Shown one piece after another: positions 1-10,913 of a DNA stretch of 64,000 bases (position 1 is its first letter; each line of letters starts with the position of its first letter). The translations under genes were made by a program, and so were the position numbers. The notes beneath the pieces were generated by a model. The model did not search any database. It was given only the letters and a program-made list of their open reading frames with translations, and was not told the DNA's origin. The DNA is from Bacteroidales bacterium (GTDB lineage: Bacteria; Bacteroidota; Bacteroidia; Bacteroidales; GCA-2748055), in the NCBI GenBank assembly GCA_021740585.1, contig JAIOZM010000011.1:1-64000 (forward strand), read 5' to 3'.

Positions 1-96
1 AAAGATGTTGATTTTATTCATCATACAACCAACATTACGAGGCACGTAATTAATCAGTACCTTCAAATTATTAACAATTATGTCAAAGAACGATAA
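1..96 (+). CDS. C-terminal fragment of a CDS running in from upstream of the window
   Basis: Frame 1 is open from base 1 to TAA at 94-96 (KDVDFIHHTTNITRHVINQYLQIINNYVKER*). Confidence 0.5.
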   Translation, partial: KDVDFIHHTTNITRHVINQYLQIINNYVKER

Positions 97-223
97 CTTT
101 TTCTATTTATCCCTTGTAATGTCAATTGGCATTATCTTTCAGGGGGAGGCTGGGAGGGGGTTTTACAGGTTGGGTTCAGCTTACATTATTTATTAAAATT
201 ATACACAAAATAAAAACATACTT

Positions 224-838
224 ATGTTCATCATTGGAATCGCCGGGGGTACTGGAAGTGGGAAAACCACAGTGGTTAGAAAAATTATCGATAATTTGCC
301 ACCCCATTCAGTTGCAGTTATTCCTCAGGATTCTTACTATGTTGACAGTGGTCATATTCCGCTGGCTGAAAGGCAGAAGATCAATTTTGACCATCCATCC
401 TCTCTTGAATTTCCATTATTGGTGAAACACATTAAAGCTTTAAAGGCCGGTAAAGCCATTGAACAGCCTACATACTCTTATCTAACCTGTACCCGGAATA
501 CAGAAACTGTAAATGTAAAACCAACGAAAGTAATAATTGTTGAAGGTATTTTAATTTTTACAGATGGTCCGCTTCGCGATTTAATGGATATTAAAGTATA
601 TGTGGATGCGGAGCCAGATGACAGGTTAAGCCGCGTGATTAAACGCGACATTGAAGAGAGGGGCAGGGTTGTTGAACAGGTTCTCGAGCGATATTACGAA
701 ACGGTGAAGCCCATGCACATTCAGTTCATAGAACCAACCAAAAGATATGCCGATATTATTGTGCCACAAGGGGGAAATAATTCGGTTGCCATAAATGTTT
801 TAACCACTATTACAAAAGAAAGACTCGCACTGCAATAA
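224..838 (+). CDS. udk: Uridine kinase
   Basis: P-loop GIAGGTGSGKTTV; DSYY and NFDHPSSLEFPLL motifs typical of uridine kinase. Confidence 0.93.
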   Translation: MFIIGIAGGTGSGKTTVVRKIIDNLPPHSVAVIPQDSYYVDSGHIPLAERQKINFDHPSSLEFPLLVKHIKALKAGKAIEQPTYSYLTCTRNTETVNVKPTKVIIVEGILIFTDGPLRDLMDIKVYVDAEPDDRLSRVIKRDIEERGRVVEQVLERYYETVKPMHIQFIEPTKRYADIIVPQGGNNSVAINVLTTITKERLALQ

Positions 839-882
839 TATTGCAGTAGGATGGATTATTTTTATCGTAAAATTATTCTACG

Positions 883-1599
883 ATGGAACATATTTCACCC
901 GAAAACCTGCTCTTCATCGATATTGAGACCGTACCTCAATCGGCTACATATGAAGAAATGGATGAAACCAGAAAAAAACTCTGGAACAAAAAAGCACAGT
1001 TTTTAATCAAAGAAGGAGAAAGTCCTGAAAAAATTTTCCAGCGTTCCGGTATTTATGCGGAATTCGGGAAAATTATTTGCATTTCTGCCGGATATCTTCA
1101 TATCCGGGATGGGAAACCATCTGTTAGAATCAAATCTTTTTTTGGAGATAATGAGGAGAAGATTCTTCAGGACTTTAAAGAATTGTTGATCAATTACAGA
1201 AAAGTGAGGGAATTCTCGCTTTGTGCACACAACGGTAAGGAGTTTGATTTTCCTTATCTGGCCCGGAGAATGTTGATACATTCCATTTCCCTGCCCGCTG
1301 AATTAGATATTGCAGGTAAGAAACCCTGGGAAATAAAACATGCCGATACCATGGAACTATGGAAATTCGGTGACTTCAAAAACTATACTTCCCTAGAACT
1401 TCTGACCCATGTCTTTGATATCCCGACTCCCAAAGATGATATCGATGGCTCCATGGTTGCCCATGTATATTATGAGGAAAAAAATCTGGAACGCATTGTC
1501 AGGTATTGCGAAAAGGATGTAATTTCAATTATTCAGCTGATGCTTAAATTTAATTGTCGGGATATGATCCCTGAAGAAAATATTGAGATTATCGTTTAG
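883..1599 (+). CDS. 3'-5' exonuclease (PolB-like / DEDD family)
   Basis: DIETVP, AHNGKEFDFPYLARR and YCEKDV exonuclease motifs. Confidence 0.8.
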   Translation: MEHISPENLLFIDIETVPQSATYEEMDETRKKLWNKKAQFLIKEGESPEKIFQRSGIYAEFGKIICISAGYLHIRDGKPSVRIKSFFGDNEEKILQDFKELLINYRKVREFSLCAHNGKEFDFPYLARRMLIHSISLPAELDIAGKKPWEIKHADTMELWKFGDFKNYTSLELLTHVFDIPTPKDDIDGSMVAHVYYEEKNLERIVRYCEKDVISIIQLMLKFNCRDMIPEENIEIIV

Positions 1600-1622
1600 G
1601 TCATAGTTAGTGCCTGCAAAGA

Positions 1623-2432
1623 TTAATTATTCAGAAAATACTTAATATTTTTGAGGAAAAGCTCTGTTTGTTCGGCGTGCACCCAATGACCCGAATTGGG
1701 AATGCTGACAATATCGGCTACCGGAAATATGCTTTTGATTATTGGGTAATCGATGTCGCTGATATAGTCTGAGTCGGCCCCCTTAATAAAGAGTACAGGA
1801 AAACCTGTCACCCCTTTACCATTGTTTATTTCTTTTGGATTCAATCCGCCAAGAATCCCGGGTAAATTGTCGTGAAGACTTTGGAGATTTATTTTCCACT
1901 CAAAATTATTCAGATTCTTCCTGTGTATATTTTTCAGCAGAAATTGTCTTATCCGGGGCGATTTAATGGTGTCTGCAAGAACCATGTCAATATCCATTCT
2001 TGATTCTGCCTTTTTTAAATCTACTTTAATTAATGACTGTATAACATTCATATGATCGAGCGCATGTGGTGCGGGCTGATCAAGACTTATATAGGACCGG
2101 GGTGAGATGTCGACCACAATCAGCGATTGAATTATTTCAGGATAATCAACAGCAAAAAACATGCAGGCCTTTCCTCCCATGGAATGTCCAAGCAGACTCA
2201 CTTTCTTTAAGTTTTGCTGATTAATAAAATCCAAAAGATCTTTTTTTAAGAGATCATAGTTATGTTCAGGAGTATGAGGTGATTTTCCGTGATTTCTCCA
2301 GTCGATAATAAATACTTCATGGGTTTTGGCTAATTCACGACCAATTCCTACCCAATTATCGGAAGCCCCATATAATCCGTGAGCAATAATCAGGGGAGGT
2401 CCTTCACCAAATTTTCGGAATTCCATATTCAT
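1623..2432 (-). CDS. Alpha/beta-hydrolase (YbfF-like esterase)
   Basis: GHSMGG nucleophile elbow, HGLYGASDNW, C-terminal SGHWVHAEQ. Confidence 0.85.
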   Translation of the reverse strand: MNMEFRKFGEGPPLIIAHGLYGASDNWVGIGRELAKTHEVFIIDWRNHGKSPHTPEHNYDLLKKDLLDFINQQNLKKVSLLGHSMGGKACMFFAVDYPEIIQSLIVVDISPRSYISLDQPAPHALDHMNVIQSLIKVDLKKAESRMDIDMVLADTIKSPRIRQFLLKNIHRKNLNNFEWKINLQSLHDNLPGILGGLNPKEINNGKGVTGFPVLFIKGADSDYISDIDYPIIKSIFPVADIVSIPNSGHWVHAEQTELFLKNIKYFLNN

Positions 2433-2492
2433 GAGACAATATTTTTTAGGAGGAATTTATTTAAAGGATATGAAGACGGAGTTTTTTAAAAG

Positions 2493-3206
2493 TCAGGATA
2501 ATTGTTGAAGATAAAGCTGGATGGTATTTTCAAAACCCAGGTAAATCGAATCAGAAATCAGGGCGTGACCTATAGATACTTCTAATAATCCCGGAACGTT
2601 CCGGTAAAAATATTTTAAGTTCTGAAGATTCAGATCGTGACCTGCATTAATACCCAGTCCGAGGGTACCGGCGAATAGTGCAGCCTCTCTGAATGGAGCC
2701 ACAGCAGCTTCCTTATCTGTAGGAAACAATGTGGCGTAGGGTTCGGTATATAGTTCAATGCGGTCGCTTCCACATTTTTTTGCACCTTCAATTAATAAAT
2801 GATTGGTATCGGTGAATACGGAAGTCCTTATTTTATTCGCTTTAAACTCATCAATTACTTCTTTTAAAAAACTATAATGCTTAATGGTATCCCAGCCTTC
2901 CGAGGAGGTAAGTGCTCCCGGAGGATCGGGAACCAGGGTAACCTGATCGGGCTGAATTTCGGTAACCAAATCTATAAATCCACGTGAGGGATACCCTTCA
3001 ATATTAAATTCTGTGGTTATTATTTCTTTAATATCTCTTACATCCTGATACCGAATATGCCTTTCATCGGGGCGGGGATGAACCGTTACACCATCGGCTC
3101 CAAATTCCTGGCAATCGATGGCTGCTTTTAAAACATTGGGAATATTTCCGCCGCGGGAATTTCGGAGTGTTGCTATTTTATTTATATTTACACTTAATCT
3201 GCACAT
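2493..3206 (-). CDS. pdxJ: Pyridoxine 5'-phosphate synthase
   Basis: [42 protein letters not shown] and IGHALISD motifs. Confidence 0.95.
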   Translation of the reverse strand: MCRLSVNINKIATLRNSRGGNIPNVLKAAIDCQEFGADGVTVHPRPDERHIRYQDVRDIKEIITTEFNIEGYPSRGFIDLVTEIQPDQVTLVPDPPGALTSSEGWDTIKHYSFLKEVIDEFKANKIRTSVFTDTNHLLIEGAKKCGSDRIELYTEPYATLFPTDKEAAVAPFREAALFAGTLGLGINAGHDLNLQNLKYFYRNVPGLLEVSIGHALISDSIYLGFENTIQLYLQQLS

Positions 3207-3252
3207 ACAAAATGTTTTTTTGCAAATTTAGGACTTTTAATTCAATTGAAAT

Positions 3253-3918
3253 ATGTTAGCTAAAGATTTAATGTCGGATCTGGTGCCTGCTCTGAAAACT
3301 TCAGATACAGGTTCGCAGGCATTAGCCTGGATGGATATATTTCGCATTTCCCACTTACCCATTGTGAATTTGAGTGAATTTCTGGGATTAATATCAGATA
3401 AGGACATTTACGATTTGAATATGGCAGAGGAAGCAATTGGATCACATAGCCTTTCATTATTTAGTCCGTTTGTTTTTTTGGATCAACATATATATGAGGT
3501 GATTGAATTAGCATCGCGATTAAATCTCAGTGTTGTTCCTGTCCTCGACAGAAAGAATAACTATCTGGGACTTATTACTTTAAATGATCTGGTGGAACAT
3601 TTTGCTGACCTTTCAGCCTTAAAACATCCGGGAGGTATTTTAGTATTGGAAGTGAACCAAAATGATTATTCTCTAACGGAGATTTCTCAGATAGTTGAAA
3701 GCAATGATGCAAAAATATTAAGTTTGTACATATCCTCTTCCGATAGTACCACTCTGATGGAAGTTACATTGAAAATTAATCGTACCGATCTGAGCTCCAT
3801 CATAAAAACTTTTGAAAGGTATGAGTACTCCATAAAAGCATCGTATTTGAAAGATGCAGAAGAGGAAATGATGTATCACGACCGATACGAGTTATTTATG
3901 AAATATTTGAATATTTAG
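3253..3918 (+). CDS. CBS-domain protein
   Basis: Two CBS repeats (HLPIVN...LGLISDKDI; SVVPVLDRKNNYLGLITLNDLVEHF). Confidence 0.85.
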   Translation: MLAKDLMSDLVPALKTSDTGSQALAWMDIFRISHLPIVNLSEFLGLISDKDIYDLNMAEEAIGSHSLSLFSPFVFLDQHIYEVIELASRLNLSVVPVLDRKNNYLGLITLNDLVEHFADLSALKHPGGILVLEVNQNDYSLTEISQIVESNDAKILSLYISSSDSTTLMEVTLKINRTDLSSIIKTFERYEYSIKASYLKDAEEEMMYHDRYELFMKYLNI

Positions 3919-3927
3919 GGAAGCATT

Positions 3928-4809
3928 ATGAGAATTGGCCTCTACGGTAAAGAATTCAGTAAAGATTTCAACGATAGTATCCACGAGATGTTTGGACTTT
4001 TCAGTGAATACAAGTCAGAAATAGTAATACATAATAAATTTAAGGGAATACTTGGGTGTGTTGGTGTTTCAGGATTGGAATCGTTCGAAGTTTTTGACGA
4101 CAATTCAGACTTGTCATCTGATATTGACATTTTAATTTCTCTGGGTGGCGATGGGACTTTCCTTGATACCGTGAGGTTTGTGAGAGACCTGGACATACCG
4201 ATTCTGGGGATAAATACCGGCAGGCTTGGCTTTTTGGCTAATATTTCCAGGGATGAGATTTCAGAATCTGTAAAACTACTTTTAGAAGGTAAATATACCA
4301 CAGAAGAACGGGCGTTAATCAGTCTCACCACCAGTGAAGGTCCATTAAACGGATTTAGTAAGGCTCTGAATGAAATCACTGTCCACAAGAAATACGCAGG
4401 CATGATTTCCATCGACACTTATTTGAATGAGGAGTTTCTCAATTCCTACTGGGCCGATGGACTCATTATATCCACTCCAACCGGTTCTACCGCTTATTCT
4501 ATGGCAGTTGGAGGTCCAATTGTCTTGCCACAGTCCCGGAATTTTATTATTTCACCTGTCTCCCCACATAATTTAACGGTACGCCCGATTGTAGTTCCTG
4601 ACGATGTGGTAATAGAGCTTAAAGTGAATTCGCGAAGCGATACCTTTCTGGTTGCCATGGACTCCCGATCTTATACTTTAGATACAAGGGTAAGGCTTAA
4701 GATTGAAAAAGCTCAGCATGGAATATTAATGGTTAAGTTTCCCGTAAATAATTTTTACAATACTCTGCGTAACAAATTAATGTGGGGAATGGATAGAAGG
4801 AACTGGTAA
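3928..4809 (+). CDS. nadK: NAD kinase
   Basis: GGDGTFLDTVR, GINTGRLGFLA and STPTGSTAYSMAVGGPIV motifs. Confidence 0.95.
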   Translation: MRIGLYGKEFSKDFNDSIHEMFGLFSEYKSEIVIHNKFKGILGCVGVSGLESFEVFDDNSDLSSDIDILISLGGDGTFLDTVRFVRDLDIPILGINTGRLGFLANISRDEISESVKLLLEGKYTTEERALISLTTSEGPLNGFSKALNEITVHKKYAGMISIDTYLNEEFLNSYWADGLIISTPTGSTAYSMAVGGPIVLPQSRNFIISPVSPHNLTVRPIVVPDDVVIELKVNSRSDTFLVAMDSRSYTLDTRVRLKIEKAQHGILMVKFPVNNFYNTLRNKLMWGMDRRNW

Positions 4810-4938
4810 ATCCCTCCAGATACACAAACATTTTCCTGTCTTTTTGGTTAATAATGGTTAAATAAATGTAATAATCCTTTTCATAAACCGGATTTTTGAA
4901 TAAATTTATATCTTTGTTGAATAAATCATAATTATAGG

Positions 4939-5706
4939 ATGAAAAGAATTGCTGGTCTTATCCTTATAGTAATGCTTTTTTTACCGTTTAAGTCAAATGC
5001 ACAACAATGGAAGCTTAGAAGGTATGAGGCAAATTTTGGACTTGCTTTAAACAATTTTTATGGTGATGTGGGTACTCCCATTCCGCCGGGGAAATTTTTA
5101 GGAAGCTTAGGGACATATAACCCTGTGGCAACCCGTCCGTCCTTTGATTTTGGAGTTCGTTATAAGCTGAATGGAGCCATGTCTGTCAAGATGGATTTAC
5201 TATTTGGTTTTATTGCAGCAAAAGATGCCGGCAACCTGGTCGATAGAGGATATGCATTCAGGACAACAATATTTGAACCTACTTTTAAGTTTGAGTATTA
5301 TCTGATTCCTGAAGGGAGGTCCTTTTCTACGGCAGCTTTATTTAACCGAAGGGGGATGGTGAATAATTATTCTAAAGTAAATGCATACCTTTTTGGTGGA
5401 GTTGGTGGAGCATTAACTCATCCTAAAGGTTTAAATGGGCTTGAAAATGATGTAAGATTCCAAAATTTGACTAATTTTGGGGTCGTTTTTCCAGCAGGAG
5501 CCGGCATAAAAATTGCGCTGGATGCACTTTGGTCATTTGGATTTGAATATGGAAGACGTTTTACTTTAACTGATAAAATTGATGGACTTGAAACCGCTAC
5601 CTCTTCATCAAACGATATGTATGAATTTGCAACCTTCTCTGCAATTTATAAGGTCAGAACAGATCGACGGGGAAGACCAATATTCCGTGGTGGATTCGTG
5701 CGATAG
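4939..5706 (+). CDS. Outer-membrane beta-barrel protein (DUF6089-like)
   Basis: Signal peptide, NFYGDVGT pattern, beta-barrel-like alternation; tandem with a related ORF. Confidence 0.65.
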   Translation: MKRIAGLILIVMLFLPFKSNAQQWKLRRYEANFGLALNNFYGDVGTPIPPGKFLGSLGTYNPVATRPSFDFGVRYKLNGAMSVKMDLLFGFIAAKDAGNLVDRGYAFRTTIFEPTFKFEYYLIPEGRSFSTAALFNRRGMVNNYSKVNAYLFGGVGGALTHPKGLNGLENDVRFQNLTNFGVVFPAGAGIKIALDALWSFGFEYGRRFTLTDKIDGLETATSSSNDMYEFATFSAIYKVRTDRRGRPIFRGGFVR

Positions 5707-5731
5707 TTCTTCTGGCAGCTTATATCAATCC

Positions 5732-6388
5732 GTGTTAATTTTTCTTTTCTCAATCCTGATACTTTTTATCTTTAATTTCGATGCCTTTTCTCAAAGAAAG
5801 GCAGATATTGGTTTTTTTGCAGGCACAGCCTATTATATGGGAGATCTTAATCCAAGCAAATTTTTTTATGCACCTTCCGTGGCCATCGGACCAATTTACA
5901 GATATAATTTCGATTTCAGGAATTCGGTCAGGTTAAGCGGCATATATCATAGCCTTAGAGCAAACGACCTTGATTTTGATAATCCTCTTCAGCAATTACG
6001 GGGAGAAAATTTTACTGCCAGTTTTATGGATATGACTGCCGTTTATGAGTTTAATTTCATTCCCTATAAAACGGCCGACCGGAAAAAGAACCAGGCTGTA
6101 TTCACTTCGGTTGGTATAGGATATCATTTGTCATTTTCCGGTGAAAATCATGTCAGTATTCCATTTTCAGCAGGATATAAATTTAATCTGGGTAAGAAAT
6201 TGAGCGCAGGTTTGGAATTGACGTCGAGGAAAACCTTTACCGATAATAAGATAGATGGTTTTATGAACCCTGAAATTCAGGAACCAAAATTTCATTTGGT
6301 TGGTAACAATGACTGGTATACATTTGCAGGTATTTTTGTGACCTATAAAATATTTAATTACAGGGATGATTGCCCTACTTATGATTAA
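5732..6388 (+). CDS. Outer-membrane beta-barrel protein (DUF6089-like), likely GTG start
   Basis: The track ORF starts at 5579 inside the preceding gene; an in-frame GTG at 5732 precedes a signal peptide (LIFLFSILILFIFNFDAFSQ). GTAYYMGDLNPSKFFY motif. Confidence 0.65.
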   Translation: MLIFLFSILILFIFNFDAFSQRKADIGFFAGTAYYMGDLNPSKFFYAPSVAIGPIYRYNFDFRNSVRLSGIYHSLRANDLDFDNPLQQLRGENFTASFMDMTAVYEFNFIPYKTADRKKNQAVFTSVGIGYHLSFSGENHVSIPFSAGYKFNLGKKLSAGLELTSRKTFTDNKIDGFMNPEIQEPKFHLVGNNDWYTFAGIFVTYKIFNYRDDCPTYD

Positions 6389-6393
6389 ACAAA

Positions 6394-7155
6394 ATGGCAT
6401 CAAAGGAACAGGTAAATAGGAATGCATTACCATCGCACGTTGCCGTTATAATGGATGGAAACGGGAGGTGGGCACAAAAACATGGTAAACAAAGGGTTTT
6501 TGGACACCAAAATGGAGTGGTTTCGGTAAGGGATACCGTTGAGGCTGCAGCCGAATTGGGTATAAAATACCTTACTTTATATGCCTTTTCAACAGAAAAC
6601 TGGAACCGGCCTCAGGAAGAAGTCGATGCGCTAATGATGTTGCTGGTTCACTCTATAAAAAGTGAAATGGAAAGTCTTCAGAAAAATAAAGTAAGTCTGG
6701 GGATTATTGGTGATACTGAGAAAATGCCCGAAAATGTCAGAGATGAACTATACAGTGCTATTGACGAAACAAAAAATAATACAGGTCTTAAACTCATTCT
6801 CGCACTGAGTTACAGTGGTAGGTGGGAAATTTTAAATGCCGTAAGAAAATTAGCCCGTGATATTAAGAATAAGGATTTGGATGAAAGTGATTTGTCTTTT
6901 GAACATTTCGAAAATTATTTGGAAACTTCAAAAATTCCTGATCCGGAATTATTAATACGTACCAGCGGCGAGTTTAGAATCAGCAATTTCCTTTTGTGGC
7001 AAATTGCATATACAGAATTATATTTTACAGATGTTCTTTGGCCTGATTTCAGGAAGGCGGATTTCTTTGATGCCATTGTGGATTATCAAAGCAGAGAAAG
7101 GAGATTTGGAAAAATCAGTGCTCAAATAAAAGTGAATAAGGAAAATGAAGAATAA
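6394..7155 (+). CDS. uppS: Isoprenyl transferase (undecaprenyl diphosphate synthase)
   Basis: HVAVIMDGNGRWAQKHG and LTLYAFSTENWNRP motifs; precedes bamA. Confidence 0.95.
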   Translation: MASKEQVNRNALPSHVAVIMDGNGRWAQKHGKQRVFGHQNGVVSVRDTVEAAAELGIKYLTLYAFSTENWNRPQEEVDALMMLLVHSIKSEMESLQKNKVSLGIIGDTEKMPENVRDELYSAIDETKNNTGLKLILALSYSGRWEILNAVRKLARDIKNKDLDESDLSFEHFENYLETSKIPDPELLIRTSGEFRISNFLLWQIAYTELYFTDVLWPDFRKADFFDAIVDYQSRERRFGKISAQIKVNKENEE

Positions 7156-9649
7156 AACGATCCCTAAAAATATCCTCCTATTTCTGTTTTTTAGTATAAC
7201 AGTTTTAAGTTCTGCACAAAATACAGACAATACTAAGCTGAAAGTTATGGATTATTCTTTGCCAAAAGAATATACTATAGCTGATATTCAGGTTTCAGGT
7301 GTGGAATTTTTACAAAAAGAAGTCCTGATAAGCCTTTCAGGATTAAAAAAAGGAAGTAAAATTACCGTACCGGGTGATGAAATTACGGATGTGATTCAGA
7401 AATTCTGGAGTCAGGGTCTTTTTGCAGAAGTGGAGATTACGGCAACCAAAATTGAAGATGGGAAGATTTGGCTGGATATTTATCTGAAAGAACGCCCGAG
7501 AATGTCAGCCATGAAAATAGATGGGGTTAGTAAAACAGAATCTCAGGATCTGATGGACAAGTTAAATATAAGGAATGGGAGTCAGGTTACCGACGATATA
7601 CTTAATAATATTACCCGCATAATAAAAGAACATTTTATTGAAAAGGGATTTCTGAATACAGCCGTCATTATCAGCGAAACCCCTGATAGCGTAAGGGTTA
7701 ATATGGTAAAATTAAATGTTAAAGTTGAAAAGAATGACAAAGTAAAGATTGAAGATGTTATTTTTACAGGTAATCAGGCTTTTACCAGTAAAAAGCTGGC
7801 CAGAGTTATGAAAAATACCAGAAAAAAAGACTGGAATATTTTCAAAGGATCTAAATTAATTAAAGCCGACTTCAAGGAAGATAAAACCAGCCTAATTACT
7901 TTTTATAATGAGAACGGATACAGGGATGCAAAAATTCTCGCTGATTCCATCACCGTTTTAAATGAAGAAAGAATCAATTTATACATAAGTCTGGAAGAAG
8001 GCAGCAAGTATTACTTTGGAGATATTAACTGGATAGGGAATACCATTTATCCGGCGGAGGTTTTATCCAGGGTTCTGGGTATAAAAAAAGGAGATGTATT
8101 TGATCAAACCGTACTTGATGAAAGATTGCAGATCGATGAAGATGCTGTAAATTCACTTTATCTTGATCATGGTTACCTTTTCTTTGATATTCAACCGGTG
8201 GAAATCAGGGTTGAAAACGATACCATCGATTTTGAGATGCGAATGTATGAAGGCAAACAAGCCTATATAAACAATGTAATCATTGAAGGGAATACCAAAA
8301 CCAACGAACATGTAATTCGCAGGGAGATCAGGACCAACCCGGGTGATCTTTTCTCGAAAGGAGATATTATAAGATCGGTACGAGAATTAGCCCAGTTGGG
8401 CCATTTCGATCCCGAACAGATTGAACCCGAGCCCATTCCAAATCAGGCTGATGGCACCGTCGATTTGAAATACAAACTGGTGGAAAAGGCTAACGATCAA
8501 TTGGAGGTTTCCGGGGGATGGGGTATGGGAATGCTCGTTGGAACTATTGGTTTGAGATTTTCAAATTTTTCCATTCGTAATACATTTAAATCTAAAATGT
8601 GGAGGCCTGTGCCTTCCGGCGATGGGCAAACGGTTAGCATCAGGGCACAATCGAACGGAAAATATTATCAGTCATATAACTTATCATTCATAGAGCCATG
8701 GTTTGGAGGAAAGAAGCCTAATTCTTTTTCCGTTTCGTTTTACCATACTATAATGAACAATTCTTATAGCTATTACTATACCAGTGGCTATAATGCCGAT
8801 CAGTTTATGAAGATTTCAGGAGCATCCATTGGTCTGGGCCGGAGGCTTAAATGGCCCGATGATTTCTTCACTCTCTATAATGAATTAAGTTATCAAAGAT
8901 ATAACCTGCAGGATTATACAGGATATTTCTTATTTAGCGATGGAAAATCTAATAACCTGAGCGTCAATACAAAAATAGGCAGGAGTTCTGTCGATCAACC
9001 CATTTATCCGCGTCAGGGATCTACATTTACCCTGGGCTTGCAAATTACACCTCCTTTCTCCTTATTAAACGGGAAAGACTATACCTCCATGGATGATGTG
9101 GAAAAGTATAAGTGGATTGAATATCATAAATGGACCTTTAAAGCAGATTGGTATTTAAGTTTGGCAGGGAATTTGGTATTGTATACCCGAGCTCACTTTG
9201 GATATCTTGGACATTACAACAATGATATCGGACCCTCTCCCTTCGAAGGTTTTGATTTAGGTGGCGACGGGCTTACCGGTTACAACTTATACGGAAGGGA
9301 AACCATCGCTTTGCGTGGATATGAAAACAGTTCTTTGACTCCAATAATAAACGGAAATAAATCGGGTAATGTGTACAATAAATATTCCCTCGAAATCAGA
9401 TATCCTTTTACCCTTAATCCTTCAGCTACGGTTTTCGGACTGTTATTCCTTGAAGGGGGTAATGCCTGGTATTCCTTCGACGATTTTAACCCATTCCTCA
9501 TAAAAAGATCTGCCGGAGTTGGTTTGAGAGCATTTCTTCCTATGTTCGGATTGCTTGGGATTGACTGGGGATATGGATTTGATGATATTCCGGGACAACC
9601 TGATGCAAATAAAGGACAATTCCACTTTACTATTGGGCAACAATTTTAG
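7145..9649 (+). CDS. bamA: Outer membrane protein assembly factor BamA
   Basis: POTRA repeats followed by a C-terminal Omp85 barrel; overlaps the uppS 3' end; followed by OmpH genes. Confidence 0.93.
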   Translation: MKNKTIPKNILLFLFFSITVLSSAQNTDNTKLKVMDYSLPKEYTIADIQVSGVEFLQKEVLISLSGLKKGSKITVPGDEITDVIQKFWSQGLFAEVEITATKIEDGKIWLDIYLKERPRMSAMKIDGVSKTESQDLMDKLNIRNGSQVTDDILNNITRIIKEHFIEKGFLNTAVIISETPDSVRVNMVKLNVKVEKNDKVKIEDVIFTGNQAFTSKKLARVMKNTRKKDWNIFKGSKLIKADFKEDKTSLITFYNENGYRDAKILADSITVLNEERINLYISLEEGSKYYFGDINWIGNTIYPAEVLSRVLGIKKGDVFDQTVLDERLQIDEDAVNSLYLDHGYLFFDIQPVEIRVENDTIDFEMRMYEGKQAYINNVIIEGNTKTNEHVIRREIRTNPGDLFSKGDIIRSVRELAQLGHFDPEQIEPEPIPNQADGTVDLKYKLVEKANDQLEVSGGWGMGMLVGTIGLRFSNFSIRNTFKSKMWRPVPSGDGQTVSIRAQSNGKYYQSYNLSFIEPWFGGKKPNSFSVSFYHTIMNNSYSYYYTSGYNADQFMKISGASIGLGRRLKWPDDFFTLYNELSYQRYNLQDYTGYFLFSDGKSNNLSVNTKIGRSSVDQPIYPRQGSTFTLGLQITPPFSLLNGKDYTSMDDVEKYKWIEYHKWTFKADWYLSLAGNLVLYTRAHFGYLGHYNNDIGPSPFEGFDLGGDGLTGYNLYGRETIALRGYENSSLTPIINGNKSGNVYNKYSLEIRYPFTLNPSATVFGLLFLEGGNAWYSFDDFNPFLIKRSAGVGLRAFLPMFGLLGIDWGYGFDDIPGQPDANKGQFHFTIGQQF

Positions 9650-9670
9650 AAATATTTAATACATAATGTC

Positions 9671-10183
9671 ATGAAGAAATTAGGATTATTATTTATAGGA
9701 GCAATTATGGCGTTCTCGGTGAATGCCCAAAAATTTGCCTTTGTTGATACTGAGTATATACTTGACAGAATTCCTTCTTATAAGGCTGCACAAGATCAGG
9801 TAGATAAGCTTTCTGCAGAATATGAAAAGGAATTGGAAGCTATGTACAGCGAAGTTGAAACTCTTTACAAGAGTTATCAGAATGAAAAGGTTTTGTTAAC
9901 CGAAGAACAAAGAAGTCAGAAGGAAGATGCTATCATTGCCAAAGAAAAAAGCATTAAAGACCTTCAGCAAAAATATTTTGGACCCGAAGGTGCCGTTTTC
10001 CAAAAACGACAGGAATTGGTAAAACCAATTCAGGATGAGGTGTATCTGGCGGTTAAGGAAATTGCTCTCGAAGGGGGCTATGCCGTTATTTTCGATACCA
10101 GTTCGGGAGCCGGAATCCTTTATGAGAATGCACGTTACAATTTGAGTGATGAGATATTACAAAAGTTAGGATATCAGAATTAA
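9671..10183 (+). CDS. OmpH/Skp family periplasmic chaperone
   Basis: Signal peptide, KFAFVDTEYILDRIPSYKAAQ, coiled-coil middle. Confidence 0.88.
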   Translation: MKKLGLLFIGAIMAFSVNAQKFAFVDTEYILDRIPSYKAAQDQVDKLSAEYEKELEAMYSEVETLYKSYQNEKVLLTEEQRSQKEDAIIAKEKSIKDLQQKYFGPEGAVFQKRQELVKPIQDEVYLAVKEIALEGGYAVIFDTSSGAGILYENARYNLSDEILQKLGYQN

Positions 10184-10244
10184 ATATTTACTTTTGTAAA
10201 AATTATTTTTCTTTTAAAATCATTAAAATAAAACAATAAAACCA

Positions 10245-10760
10245 ATGAAAAAGTTCTTTTTTGCATTATTTAGTATTGCTTTACTTAGCTCTGGAATGGC
10301 GTTAAACGCTCAAAATTTGAAATTCGGACATATTGAATCCCAAAGGATAATTGTTCAAATGCCCGAATATACTAAAGCCGGTGACAGTTTAAATGTGGTA
10401 AAAGAAAAATACGATTTGCAACTTGAAAGAATGCAGGTTGAAATAAATAAAAAATACAATGAATTGGTAGAGAATCAGAATGTACTCGATTCACTTATCC
10501 TGGAAAGTATGTTTGCCGAATACCAAAGTATGGGTGAGAGATTGCAGAATTTTCAGGGTCAGGTTCAAACCAAACTCAGAAACCTGGAAGGTGTTCTTTT
10601 AGAAAGCGTAATGGCTAAGCTTGAAACAGCTATTAAATCTGTTGCTGTAGAACTGGATCTTATTTATGTTTTCGACATAAGTGGAAGGAATCCTATATAT
10701 GCTTCACCAAAAAGTGTGGATATCGGACCAATGGTAAAAGAAAAATTAGGTATTCAGTAG
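10245..10760 (+). CDS. OmpH/Skp family periplasmic chaperone (paralogue)
   Basis: Signal peptide, LKFGHIESQRIIVQMPEYTKA, coiled-coil. Confidence 0.88.
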   Translation: MKKFFFALFSIALLSSGMALNAQNLKFGHIESQRIIVQMPEYTKAGDSLNVVKEKYDLQLERMQVEINKKYNELVENQNVLDSLILESMFAEYQSMGERLQNFQGQVQTKLRNLEGVLLESVMAKLETAIKSVAVELDLIYVFDISGRNPIYASPKSVDIGPMVKEKLGIQ

Positions 10761-10779
10761 AACTTAAAAATAATATTAA

Positions 10780-10813
10780 TAAGACCATTTTGTGAAATCA
10801 GAGTGGTCTTTTT
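10780..10813 (+). terminator. Rho-independent terminator-like hairpin after the second OmpH gene
   Basis: AAGACCA...TGGTCTTTTTA. Confidence 0.6.
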
Positions 10814-10913
10814 AGTTTCTGGTTTCAAGTTTGCGACTTACCCAACCTGAAACCTCTTAAACCTAAAACTACTTCAACCAGCAACCATCAATTTTTTCCC
10901 TATCTTTACCTAC

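Noticed and set aside
3942-4418. 158-aa minus-strand ORF antisense to nadK
   Set aside because: Shadow ORF opposite a strongly conserved gene; low-complexity translation with no motif.
5579-5731. N-terminal extension of the second DUF6089-like ORF
   Set aside because: It overlaps the preceding gene in another frame; signal peptide begins after the in-frame GTG at 5732.
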